A DNA stretch of 64,000 nt, taken from contig NC_088339.1 of the NCBI RefSeq assembly GCF_036884655.1, positions 31,767,001 through 31,831,000 of the forward strand. The letters run 5' to 3'. Shown here in pieces: positions 21,040 through 33,808 of this stretch. The notes under the pieces were generated by a model that saw nothing but the letters and a program-made list of their open reading frames with translations, was not told where the DNA came from and ran no database searches. Positions within the stretch are counted from its first letter, which is position 1; each line of letters starts with the position of its first letter. A program made the position numbers and the translations under genes. The DNA comes from Musa acuminata AAA Group. Its lineage: Eukaryota > Streptophyta > Magnoliopsida > Zingiberales > Musaceae.

Positions 21040-23640
21040 GAAGAAGATGAAAGCAAAGGGAGAGAGGAGACGAAGAGGGGAAGGAGCAAACAAAAGAAGA
21101 AACGATAAAACAAATTTGAAGGAACATAATAGTTATATTTGTTGTTGGTAAAGCTGATGCATTAATAGAGAGCTACCCAAACATTTACACTGTGGATATG
21201 TGAACAGTGATAGCCCATCAAGTCCACGGGCCGGCCCAGTAAAAGCCCACATACCACCTCTGGTTTATAGTAGGCCCAGCAATCTGATTGCATCCACATG
21301 TAATTCATGTTTCATGTGTTAGTCATAGATTAAGCTTTAAGGTACAATTACTAATTCAATAAATATAAACTCTAGAGGAATTTTTATCCATTTAACATAA
21401 ATAGTCAATTCAGAGCATATTTTTAGATGTAATATAAATCTTAATAATGAGACTCAAATAGAAAATAATTATTCACAGATGTTTCACATTGAAAGATCCA
21501 AGAAATTACAAAATTTATGAAATTAGATGAACCCATTACTATAAACTCAGACATGATTATCAGACTATTATAGGTTCATCGAACTATCAGGTCGGTGAAT
21601 TTATCAAAATACATAATGACTTCTAACATCAAAGTAAACCGAATTAAAATTATCGTCGTATATCGTATTGCTACTAATTTGATTTTATTTTGATTTAAGT
21701 GATTAATATGTTATCAATTGAATGGGTGGATTGCATCCAATCACTTGTATCCTTCACATTTCTTATCAAGCCTCCTTGCATCTGCCCTTCTTCTCTTGGA
21801 ATCAAAAATCATATATTCTGTATTCGAAATTTGATAGCCATATCCAATCTGTCACTGTACCAACATCCAATCTCATGTCACACTTGTCAAAGTACTATCA
21901 TTGTCAATAAATTGGGTTTTGATGTTTTGAATCTCTCTTTATCATGAACTAAAATACAACTAGCTACTGATCTGATGTTATCTGCATCTGATTGCTTCAA
22001 TTCTCTTGTGAATTGATGACACATAAAATTATCCATGGAGAAGGAGAAGGAGAAGGGGAGTACTGGGATTTTATAGTTCTTCTTCAGTTCCAACCTCAAA
22101 AGTGATGAGAGTAGTAATCACCTACTTCCGAATACCTGTAAACCTTTTTTGCAGATGTAGTTTTCTTGAATCAAAAGTAAAAGGTGGTTTCTCTTCTTCT
22201 CTCTTCTCATGTGACCTCAGTAGGAGCCTCGAGACTAAGGACTCAGGTGACAACCTCGCAAAAAGTAGTGGCAAAAAGAAAAGGATTGGGAACAGTGATT
22301 GTGATTCCTTCATTCTCATGCATGATTATGCTTTCACTTCAACAGTGCATCTCAGTTGTGGTCGTGGGTGGAAAGAGATGTGTTTTGCTGCAGCAGGAAG
22401 AAAGAAAAAAAGAAAGAAGGATGGATGGAAGAGAAATGGACAGTTTCACATCCATCCAAGTGGTCAGAAGATTTCTGTGGTGCTATGTGTTTGCTCCTTC
22501 ATGAAATCCAACAAACTCGATCATTTCCATTGCAGGAGAGATAAATCATTCGGCAGGCTGTTGTTGGCATGATGTGCCTGTCATTACTTTAATACAAAAG
22601 CCCACTAACAGCTGGAGTAAGATTAGAGCATCATCACCTTCTTCTTCAAGTGTTGGTTGGTTGCCCTTTCTTGTCAATTGTCTGTCCTTTTAATGTAAGG
22701 GTGGTTTTCTTTTGGAGCTTAGGGAAATGATGGGTAGGGATCATGCAATCAACAATCACCTCTCATTCAGCCATGTTCTTATCCTGATATCATTGATTTC
22801 CAATGGATCATTTTGGGTATTAACCCTACAAACATTTGCTTACAAACACATAACGAATCAACAATAAATATATTTATGAAGAAATAAATTAAAAATACTT
22901 ATATTTACGAAGAAAAAATTAAAATACTTTGTAACATGAGAATAAATAAATAAAATGAATACGATTTCTCTTGAATTAATTCAAACACAAGAAACTCTTT
23001 ACTTATTCTTTTTGATCTAAAATATAAAGTCACTCTCAATTATTTTTTTTCTACCCATCCTCACCGGATCAATATAATATATATATATATATATATTTAT
23101 TTCAAATATGTCCAATAATCAATCCTAGTATTTAAAGTTTTTATTTACGTAAGTTCATTATCCTCCAAATTATTTTCTTATTTTTTAAATAATAATTACA
23201 CTTTATGATAAAGATGAAATTAACGATGCTTAAATCAACTCGACTCGGTCTAGGACCACATACATAAGAAATCTGATGTGATTGAAGAGGGGTCTCGAAT
23301 CCTCGATACTTATTTTACGACGGATCAATACGAAAATCAAAATCATGTGAGTTCATCGAAATGATCCCTTTCACACTTACAAAAACCCAATACGGATGGA
23401 GTAATTTTAGTAAATAAAAATCAATCTCGATTATTGTGCTTAAGTTAATAAAGAGAAATATTATACGACATGAATGAATGGAATATTTCGTATTGTATCA
23501 TTTTTAAGGTTGTTTACGACAGATAAAGTGTTGTTTTAGAGCAACTAATAATAAAAGTAATGGTATACGATAATCTTATGAATCTGACTTGGTGGTTCCT
23601 TTGCTTTTGTAATTTCATTTTGGCTGTCTGACGTGGAGCT
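21040..23640. other. Spacer without a recognisable gene
   Basis: Mostly AT-rich, with short frames on both strands, none resembling a family I know. An AT dinucleotide run lies at about 23077-23097. A GAA-rich patch (22037-22057) and GA-rich purine tracts (22395-22440) are low complexity. Confidence 0.5.
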
Positions 23641-24130
23641 GACCGTAGACACAGGTCAGTTCATTGGTGGAAGATACTTCCGGTCTTCGAACCCGCGATC
23701 AATCTCTCCGGAAGAATAATTCCCTGGGCCCTCCAACTGCCACGTGCAGGAAGGGGAGCGGTCCGGGGCCCGCGACCGACGCCTGACAGCTAGCCGCCAC
23801 CGACGTCCGTGGAGGAGGGGGCCAGGGTGACGCGGCCATACGCGTTGCCGGGCCCCCGGCCGTGGGGAAAAAGGTCTAAGAAACCGGGGACCGCGTCCCC
23901 GTCGGCCACACGCACGTGTCGCGCGGCCGGTTGCAGGGTGCGGGTGCGGTTGCGGTTGCCCGTTGCCGTTGCGGCGTCGCCCTCCGACCACGACGTGGGA
24001 AGTCGCGCGTAAATTACGTGCGGTCCCGCAGCGGAGCCGCTCCGAGTTCGATTGAAACCGACGGCCGCCCGCCCGCTCTCGTCCGCCGTGACCATCTCTT
24101 TGCCCGTATTCATATTCACCACCACAAATT
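23640..24130. promoter_or_regulatory. GC-rich island with four ACGTG cores, no gene recognised
   Basis: A sharply GC-rich block in AT-rich surroundings. ACGTG cores occur within CACGTG at 23741-23746 and 23913-23918, in ACGTGG at 23993-23998 and at 24016-24020. Several overlapping open frames exist on both strands, as expected from GC content, and none shows a recognisable domain. It could be a promoter plus first exon of an unidentified gene or a decayed remnant. Confidence 0.35.
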
Positions 24131-25460
24131 TGTCTCCGCCATTAGAGGATAATAACTCGTAGGCATGAGAGGAGGACCGTAAAGATATTTAACGATTGAT
24201 AGAGGTGTGTGTGCATGTCATCCACTGCCACTAGTAGATTGACGTGTTCATGAAATTTATCATTTTGTGCATCGGATGGAGATAGATTTAACGTACGCCA
24301 AGCATGCATGCGCTGTGAATGATAGGTGCAGAAATGTTGATGCGGCTCACATTTTGATCGATGTTCATCCGGATGATGGAGATGGTGGAATCCTTTGATG
24401 TCAGTGTTCTTACGTGCACCTATTTATTATATACTGTCACCGATCCACTCAGTATCACTGCCTCTACATGGATCGAGGATAGAGATGATGATACGTGGAA
24501 GACCACCGGTGTCTCACCAGCAAGTGGCCAACGCCTCACTGCTATTTTTCATGCAGCAATGAATTCAGTCTCGTACTCGACCTCATGTTTTTCCATGGTC
24601 GGAGGAAATACGTAATCATTCTAAACTTTTAATAACGACCTCAAATGTAACAATCATATATCTCACCATAAAAAGTTCCTTCGAGTATATCATTTAGATC
24701 TAAAATTTTCCAACACTTAGACTCGAACACTTTGAGTAAGAGGTGCCGTTTGATTAAGAGGTGCTCGATTAATTTCCAAGTTCAGAAATTACAGGGTCAC
24801 CAAGCATTTCGTACGATGAATCAGTGCTTTATAGGTGAGCAGATCATCAAACTGCTGCATATCATTGCTAAGGATAAACAGCTGAGATGATGAATATAGT
24901 TCTTCACGGTTGATTTAATTTCATTATCCACCATATGATAGCCGAAATTATTCGAGATTTGCCCAATATTGATGCCGAGAAAAATAGAAAGAACAAGTAT
25001 ATGTAGATCGTGAAATGGTAAGGGGAAATGGAAAGAGGCTATAAATCCATGCAAGCGTGGAGGCTCCCGGGCTCTGCTTGAACAGCGAAATTATTGAAGC
25101 TCTTTCCATCTTAGCCGAGTGCCATTCCTCGCGGGCATTGTCCTTATTGAGAAGGGAACATTACCTTAAAAACTGGGACGTCGATGGACCTCTCCTCTCT
25201 TTTCGTGAGCAGTTCCACGAGACGATGACCCTACGAGGAGTTGGGACATTAGGACAGTGGCCTTTGTATCGTGGCGGATGTCTCTCCTCCCCTAGTCACT
25301 CTCCCCGGCCACGACCCGTGCATGCTTTCGTTTGGTCTTGCCTGCTTAGTGGAGTTGGCTATGCATTCACAGCCGCAGAATGGCATCTTCTTTGTCGCTT
25401 CCCTGACCGATTCATCATTGATGGCTCCTCTTCGAGTCTCGAAGAGGATGTGGGAGTCCC
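24131..25460. other. Spacer; one unrecognised 136-codon frame
   Basis: The plus frame at 25057-25467 (136 codons) is open and moderately GC-rich but matches nothing I know. It lacks clear splice partners. The remainder shows nothing supportable. Confidence 0.35.
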
Positions 25461-25895
25461 TACGTAGGGTATCGTGTCCTACTACACATTCAACAAGCCA
25501 TTTTGGAGGTCTTTATCCTCCATTATTTTGCCTGTGTGCATGACATGCATGCACGCAAGGTTTAGATATTATTGAAGGCAGATGAGAGGAGTACTTAATT
25601 TTCTAGATAATACATATGTATATACGGTCATGAGAAGATGCAATATGCAGTAAGTGGTCTATCACGTCTTGCCGCACATTCAACAAGCTTCTTCTCCTCC
25701 GTTACTTTGCGACTGTGCTTGACATGCATGCACACAGGTTTTAAATACTATTAATGATGGACGAGGGCACCGATATTAGCATATAATATGGACCGACATG
25801 CATTCAGTAGGGTAGCACGTCCTAATACACATCAATAAGTCCTTTCGGTGATCCTTCTCCTCCATTATTTTGCCTCTGTGCATGACACGCATGCT
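25460..25895. repeat. Three degenerate tandem copies, period about 155-190 bp
   Basis: The module GTCCTACTACACATTCAACA ... CTCCATTATTTTGCC ... GTGCATGACATGCATGC recurs starting near 25469, 25660 and 25816, with substitutions and indels. Each copy ends in an RY-like CATGCATG or CGCATGC. Confidence 0.8.
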
Positions 25896-28186
25896 TGAAT
25901 CAGTGGCAGATATACAACAAAGCTGATTCTATATCCATAAACAGTAACGTGCAGACATGCACGCATGCATGCATGGAATCCGCGACCGAGGTTCGGTGGC
26001 AAGCGCCGTCAAGATGCCAACACCACTGGACTTTACCGGAGGGGCCCCTGCACGTTGGGCCATCGTCTCCTTCGGCTGCGTCGACAGAACTTGGTGATGG
26101 ATTTGTTGAGGAGGAATGGGATCCAGGCACTGAAGCTCGACGATGAAGGCTGAACTGAAACTTTGTTGTGTCATGGCTTTTGATGAGAGGACCACCGGAG
26201 GGGTCAAAATCATCATCATCGCCTAGCAGACGGCAGCTCGATGGTGACCAGACCATTCTGCTGATAATTCGCCACTGATAATTCATGGATACCGAGTCGA
26301 GGAAGGAGATGATTAGCTGCAGGGCCTGCAAAGCAGTGAAGCTGGTCAGGTGGTAAGTACATTATCTATGATTGAGTCGGAGGAAGAAGATAAGAAGCTG
26401 CATGAGCATCTACATTACATATTTTTGACCTGGAAGGAAGATATGTTCTGCAAACTGTAGGGTAGATGGCTTTCATGGAATCAAACAACATGATATGCTC
26501 AATTTTCAACTCTGCATCTTAATTTTTATCCTAAACAGGCCACCACAATGTTGCATGGGTGGGACCTAAAAGGTTCGTGATGTAACAGATGAGTTGACGC
26601 CTGTGACATCGGTGAGGACAATGAAGTTCAACTGGTTCACAAAATGGAGACACAAAAGAGTATAAAATTCTCGATGAGATTGTTTAGACGATAAGGAATA
26701 TGTGGAAAGAAGAGAGGAAGATGCTGCACCGCACAGACTTGCTAAGAGTATTTGCCTTTCTACATGTGACAGTTTGGTGAATTGATTGTTTGTAACCAAA
26801 TTGATAGCACCATATTTTTCTCGAGCTGTTCTCTTTCGTTCTACCTAACTACGTAAAAGATCCGTATATGCTTGATGATGTTCGGGGGACAATCCAAATC
26901 GTCCACTTTATGTCGAGGAAAAAGAAAAGCAAGATTCTTGCTCATCTTACTTACTATATGGGAGATATCGTCATCTTATTTGTGAAGGAAGTGCCTTTCG
27001 TCCTGGGCATCCTCGTACAATAATCACGCAATAATTTGCCTTTCGACAGTGATTTATCGAAGCCTCTTTCGAAAGATTTGCTACTACTGCAACTTACCCT
27101 CACCTTTGAGCCTCAAGAGACGCCTGCAGCCGTGAGAAGAGAAGAGAAGAGAGATAACTAAGCACCAGACAGAGGAGAAGTGAGAGAGATAAAGGGAGGA
27201 CTACAAGACATGGAAGTGGGCCTCGGTGGCCATTCCATCGAGACCTTTCTCTTCGTCCACTGTCGGCGGAGGAGTACACGCACAATAAAGATCCAAGGAG
27301 CTACCGGGCCACTGCTTTGTATGGCTCGGACGTCAATTCACTTGTTTTACTTCCGGTATGAGAAACCTGTGACCGTACAAATGCGACCACCGCGCATAGA
27401 TGAAGTTGGTGAAGACGATGATACAGGAAAAGAACGTGTTCTTTGCTGTTAGATATATCATATACCGAATCCTCAGCCACTAATCTGTGCTTCGAGATAG
27501 CAATACATTAGACTCAAGCGATAGATTATTCAGTGCCGCTCCTTCCCGTAATCGACTAAACAATCAATCACGCTTTTGACGCCAATGGTTCAGCGACGAT
27601 ATGCATCTATATCTGAACACTAAAATGTGGAAGAAGGCTTTACTTCGATGATCGAAAATGAACGATAACAGATGAAGATTTCAGGTGGGCAGTCAGTCCC
27701 ATGTCGATTGTCGAATATAATACATAATCCTAATGTTTGATCGGTGTTTGAATTGCTATCAGATCTTTTTGGGACTTGACTAGTGTGATTTTAGGACTTG
27801 GACTATGATAGATGGCTCGGATGACATTGACATTAATTGTGATAGACCGGAGGAAGAGATGTCTTAGCAGAATACTAAGATTAGGCAGTGATAGCCACAC
27901 AACACACACACACACACACACAGCTACTCCATGTGAAGGGGACATAGCTGCGGATGTGAGCCAGGTAATTTGGTCGCCTCCTCTCTCTCTCTCTCTCTCT
28001 CTGGCCATGGATTGCCTTCGGACATAATTGCTAGGGCTGAGCTGTCAGCAGATATTTCACTGCATTAACTTCATATATAATCGCATTTCATGGCTGGAAT
28101 GTCGAGCAAGTCTACGACCCTTTTTCTATCGAAGCATACATAATTGCTAAGTGGATGACGTACGATCAACGTGACAATTTCTTTTG

Positions 28187-28228
<42 letters not shown>

Positions 28229-30143
28229 ATCAATCACTCACAAAATAAGTACAAGACTCTCATAAGAAAATAGAAAACAATTTATTGTGATATCATGATC
28301 ATGACATCCTAACATTTTTTAGACAAGTTATATTCTTTTTCAGTCCCATCGACTATTTGTTACGAATTTTCTTTAAAAGATAGTCGATATAAATAAAAAT
28401 CATATATAGAGGGTGATAGAAGAGAAAAATAAGTTTGCTCACTTTCTCACTCCTCCTATTTTATCAAAGTTATTATATTAATCCCCTATTTTATCGAGTT
28501 AAAATTGATATAATCATATATAATAATAATAATAAAATGTTAGAAGAGTCTATTATGATTAATATAATTTAAACAATTTTATGGATCAAAGCAAAGTTAG
28601 GAGATCAAAGAGTAGTGATTGCGCAAATTTAGACAGACAATTACAGTATCTATTTCCTCTCACCCACCTGTTGGGACATATCTAGCAGTGATTCATTTGC
28701 ATTTGCCATTTGCCATCGCGGAAAAGACTCCTAAGGTTTTACCCGAATCAGGAAATGGCACGTGTCCGAAACCAAGCGTCACACCAGTACCGCCGTGGCC
28801 ATGATTAGCGACACAATTGCTCGGTGGTCCATCGGTGGCGACCATCGATGGGTCTCCGATGGCCTCCGCCTCCACCTTCTTATTATTATTATCACACATC
28901 AGAACCATGGCGATTACGTAGGTCATGTTCATAATGCATTGGATTCTTATGAACATTTAAGGTTGACAGGCATTTGGGTTGCTCGCAATTGCTGGAAACA
29001 GCAAGGATTGCAGGCACAGAACACCACAAAAAAAAGATGATATGGTCAGAATCTAGAATTATTACGGCACACATACTTGTCATTAGCATCTTCCTTCCGT
29101 CTTTGATTAATGAAGGATTGCAGAGCCTCACATGGCCTCGACCTTGCAGCGGTGTGTAGTTCACCTCCGATTACTTTCACTGTCGTCCGGCATGCGGTCG
29201 GTTTGGTACCCCATGCATTCTCGACACTCTGATCGCAAGCATGTCATTGTCACAAGCAGTGGAAACAACAAACTTTCACTGATCGATTGGAAGCCACCAT
29301 CAGAAGCAGTAGGAGCCACTGTAGCCATCCTTCCAGCAGAGGGTAGTCATGCATCCAAGGTTTGACCAATATATAGGTAATTGGTGTCGGAAAATGACAG
29401 TGTGGAGAAATCCAGTAACATGGAAGCTGTAGCTGAAGCTGATGATGTTGCCTGGTGTTTATGAAGTGGGTTCACGATGTCATGCACCGAAGACCTTGGT
29501 GGGTCAATGACATTTATTCCGCAGAATGGAAGACCACTGTGCTTTTCCTGGAAGTTTCCGGGAGCACAGGGATACTGTTAGACACAAGGAAGATGCCAAT
29601 TCTTGTACAAAAGTACACAGGGAGGAGGTTCTGTTGCTCTCTCTCTACCGCCGAATGATGGACTCCTCTCTCTCCTGGTGATCATGGACTTGGGGATTTA
29701 CCCAAGGATCAAACAGTTCGCTGCTGCATATGGCACAAGATACTGTTGGAATTCAGATGGTATCTTAGTTTCTAGGAAGAGGAGGAATTCATGTCGATTT
29801 CCTTTTTGTCCTTCACCTTCTTACTTCTGCTGGAGTGACTGTAAAGCTTCCAAGGTTTCTTCAGTTAACATCAGACCCACTGCCCCACCTATGAAACATT
29901 AGACATCAATTCTGAGAAGATGATGAGACGTGCAACTCCGACAATTCAACCTCTCTGCTTCTTCACGACTTTAAAAGGAAGAGGAAGAGGGAAGGGGGAG
30001 GGAGGGCAGAGGAAACCTCAGCTCGAACCTAATCCACTTGACTGTGACCTCCCTCCCTCCCTTTTGCTCTCTCTCTCTCTCTGAAGAAATCTTCAGCCAT
30101 ATTCTTCTCTGCAACAAGTTTGGTCCTGCAGTTGCCCTGAGAA
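25896..30143. other. Spacer with simple repeats, no gene recognised
   Basis: Contains several unsupported frames, for example minus 25900-26331 (143 codons, no known motif). Simple repeats: AC tract 27901-27921, CT tract about 27981-28002 and AT tract about 28188-28226. The final 200 bases, with CT runs at 30067-30082 and CCTCCCTCCC just before, are probably the MYB promoter and 5' UTR. Confidence 0.5.
28188..28226. repeat. AT microsatellite
   Basis: A perfect AT dinucleotide run of about 19 units in the gene-free stretch upstream of the MYB gene. Confidence 0.95.
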
Positions 30144-31575
30144 ATGGGAGGGCACTCCTGCTGCTACAAGCAGAAGCTGAGGAAGGGCCTCTGGTCTCCT
30201 GAGGAAGACGAGAAGCTCATAAAGCACATTACCAAGTACGGCCATGGGTGTTGGAGCTCTGTCCCTAAGCAAGCAGGTACTCTACCGGCTTTATCAGCCT
30301 TGAACATGGTAACCTTCCATCATCCTCAACACCAACGACAAATGGCAGGTCTTCAGAGGTGTGGGAAGAGCTGCAGGTTGAGGTGGATAAACTACCTGAG
30401 GCCTGACCTCAAGAGAGGTACATTCTCGCAGCAGGAAGAGGACCTCATCATCGAGCTCCATGCGGTCCTCGGGAACAGGTGCAGCCCCTCGTCCTTTCCA
30501 TCTCTTAACTCCATCCATGTGCTCCGCCGCCACGCCTTTTGTGTTCGCTGATTGATCTCTTCCATCTGGTGACGTCGTCAGGTGGTCAAAGATTGCAGCA
30601 CATTTGCCGGGCAGGACGGACAACGAGATAAAGAACCTGTGGAATTCTTGCATCAAGAAGAAGCTGAGACAGAGAGGGATCGACCCCGGCACCCACAAGC
30701 CTCTCGCCGAGGTCGACGGCGGCGATGACAACACCCAGAGCAACAGCGGGAAGAACTCCGGCACCAGCGACCTCCAAATCCTGGTCACCCCTCAGCTGGC
30801 GATGCAGGAGCCGACTCCATCGGTGTCGGCTATAGAGAAGTCGTTGGATGAGAGCGCGACCTCCAAGTGCTCGGCCACGCCCACCAGAGAACTCTTCTTG
30901 GACCAGTTTCTTGCGAACCATGAGAGCTCATCGAGCTGCCGCTCTTCCAATTCGATGGGATACTTCCCTTTTGCGCAGGCGAGCTTTGCTCCTGACTACG
31001 GCGGCGGCCGGACAACCTCGAGCGCTCTACCGATCAGCTCGAATCCCCTCCTCTGGTTCAGCCAGACGTCACGGCATTTGGACGTGACGAACGGCGACGC
31101 AATATCCACCGTCGCGCCGTCCCTTTCCAGCACAATTCTCTCGACTTCCATGGTTCCCGCACCGAGCTGTGCAGCAGACGATGCTCTCACGAACTGGTAC
31201 GGCGGCGACTGCAATAGCAGTCGTCGGAGCAGCGTAGAAGACAGCGGCCGCATCGTGCTGCAGAGCACTTGCTCCTCCGACAGCTGCATCTTCCCATGGC
31301 CGGATCTGACGCCTGACAAAGATGTTCAGGTCCAGCTCGGAGGGGAGACCGAGGACCTCAAATGGTCAGAGTACCTTCATGGCGCATTCGTGGCGTCAGC
31401 AACGCCGCAAGCCCCAATCCAACCTCTGTATGGTGACATCAAGACGGGAAACCAATTCCCCATGAACTGTTTCAGCACTTGGCACCAGAACCAGCAGCTG
31501 CAGCAGCAGCTGCAAGCTTCAGACATCTACGGCAAGGATTTCCAATCCGTGCCTCTGGGCTTCGAGCATATATAG
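30144..31575 (+). CDS. R2R3-MYB transcription factor (MYB61/50/86 type, subgroup 13-like)
   Basis: Three exons, 30144-30276, 30349-30478 and 30582-31575, give 418 residues. Junction phases agree (1 then 2). R2 begins at [20 protein letters not shown] (about residues 11-61) and R3 at [20 protein letters not shown] (about 67-112). The tryptophans are at the usual places, except the first of R3, which is Phe as is normal. The N-terminus [15 protein letters not shown] and the post-R3 [20 protein letters not shown] plus KPL are hallmarks of the MYB61/50/86 group. The C-terminus is Ser-rich and ends in a Gln-rich segment. Known role of the group: lignin and secondary-wall deposition, carbon allocation and stomatal aperture. 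Both introns are unusually short (72 and 103 bp) and at the conserved MYB positions. Confidence 0.96.
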
Positions 31576-33808
31576 ATCGCGAAGAGGCCCAAAATTATGA
31601 TCGGAAAAAGGCTCAAGCAATAAATTCTTCAAAGTCATACAGGTGTGTGCGTCATACACTTCCTCATTCATGTCGAGCTGATGATACTGGAGCTCTATCA
31701 GCTCTTCATCTTTGTATACTTTGTGCAGTGTCATGAACAAAAGCTTGTGCCAGTCTCGAGTCTTTTCCCTTTGTTCTTCTGTGTTCTTCCTTCATGGCTT
31801 TGCAATCACTTGGAGGACAGAACTGTTCTATCTTGTAACCAGAATGTCTACATTCTTGCATTCTCCTTTTTCTCGCGCCATGGTAACAATGAGATGCAAA
31901 TCTATCAGCTTCTGTACCAATCACCTACTGCTGTACTTCTGAAGACATGATCAAAGCATCATCTTAAATGCCACCTTAGCACCACTGGAGGAACAGCCTG
32001 AAACATATGCAGGGCTGCTCATTCGACAGATAAATCGTGGCTTAGATTCATTGTTACATCGAGTTGCAGATGGTGGGGAACATGAAACACTGATGGACTT
32101 CTTTTCCTGTGTTAAGCAAGGGACCATCATCAATAATTAATCTTTTTTCTTTCACTTTTTGCTGTGCATGTTTGTTCCAATCACATGATTTAAACTGCAG
32201 CAGAAGTAGAAGGAAGATGGATGTCAAACTCAGCTAATCAAATGAACAAAGTGATGTCGGATGGAAGAAACCCCCCGCCCAAGCATTGTTTTAGATGTTG
32301 GCAGACAGCGATCGAAGGCCAGAAATCTATGTACATATGAAGAGCGAGCAGACATGTCATGTAGCGGCAGAGTTGGTTTCAGCTCCTCATCAGCTACAGA
32401 TGAAAGTGAACAGTGGTGAAAGAAGACATCAATTGAAAGAGAGTTCAATGAGCACTGTAGGATTTGACTCCCAGAATCTGTAGAAGATGCCATCTGTAGA
32501 GGATATCCCCAGTCTTGTTCTGCAGCAAGATGGATGCGATGTAAAGAAAGACCAAAGCGAGCCTGTTGATGATACGGAGGAGAGGCAAAGTACAGTGTAA
32601 CATTCAATGTAAGGGTACACAAATGCAGGGTTTCTTTTTTCTGGATTAATATATGTCATTTGGATGAACTTGGTCAGCAAATAGTATAAGGAAGCTAAGC
32701 CGAACAGGAAAACGTTGATGCTACAACCAACAATCCAATACCTCTTACTTCCGAACAGTTGATGATCTCTCTCCCCTGTCTGCAACTTGACAGGTGCAGG
32801 AAACGATAGATAGCACACGAGTGCATCGATCGTTATGACAGGATTTTAGAGAATCAAACATCAGTTTTTAAGTATTATTCTGTGATCGATGACTTCTGTA
32901 ACAGGACGTGCCGGCGTCGGTGGAAGAGATGGCCGGAGCAAGCCAGTGGATGAAGAAATGACTGTGTTAGATTATGTGATCCAATTAATCTAATCTAAGA
33001 TATATTAAATATTTAATTAGATTTGATTAAGGTTATCCATCAATAAAGATAAATCTTAAGTATTTTTTTCCTAAATCTTTTGTTTCGCCTATATAATGAA
33101 CTCTATAATAAATCAATATTCTATCGATAATAATGTTAATATGAAAAATAGGAAGACATGAGAAATATACGGTTCTATTTCTTGCAGATCGATCAATAGA
33201 TCGAGATATCTTATTTGACCTCGAGATATAAGCATAATCTATTTTTTATTTATGATATTGTTGCCATGCCAATTATACTTCAATTTAATCTCATATGGAA
33301 AGTGAAGACGAAGATCTACAGTTTCGTAAGATTAGATAGAGAGCAAAGATGTAAGAGAGTAATGATGGTATATAAATCTTTTTCTTACATATAATAGTCT
33401 TGCCAATAAATATTGTTCATGAAAAAACACAGCAGCATGTTTCAGTAGAACAAAGAAAAAAGAAACTGCATTTATAGATCCATGTTTACAAGTATCTTTA
33501 AAATGATGCCATCTGATGATTGAGGGTGTAAGACATGTTGATGCTCAAATCTTAACATTACAGGAACACAAAGAAATAAACTGACATCTTAATAATAGCA
33601 TTCAAGTTCATTTAATTTAGTTTTTTTTTCCATAAATACTATTGGATAAATAATCTGTCTCAAGGAATACAGAGTTTTGACACAGATTTAATGGCAAGTG
33701 AGATACTTGCGCATCTTTGTATCACTAGCTTCTAGCATTGTTGTTCTTTCACCTCCATATGAGTAAGAATTGGTTGATGAAGAGAAAATAGATATGGAAC
33801 AAATAATG
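31576..33808. other. Convergent spacer between MYB and pectin acetylesterase genes
   Basis: The MYB and PAE genes point toward each other. Roughly the first 400 bases are probably MYB 3' UTR. The stretch about 32900-33760 is AT-rich. No reading frame here resembles a known protein. Confidence 0.5.

Noticed and set aside
25900..26331. Minus frame of 143 codons
   Set aside because: Open but without recognisable motif, splice context or promoter signal. Kept only as part of the spacer description.
30294..31319. Minus frames of 164, 111 and 107 codons
   Set aside because: Antisense shadows of the MYB exons.
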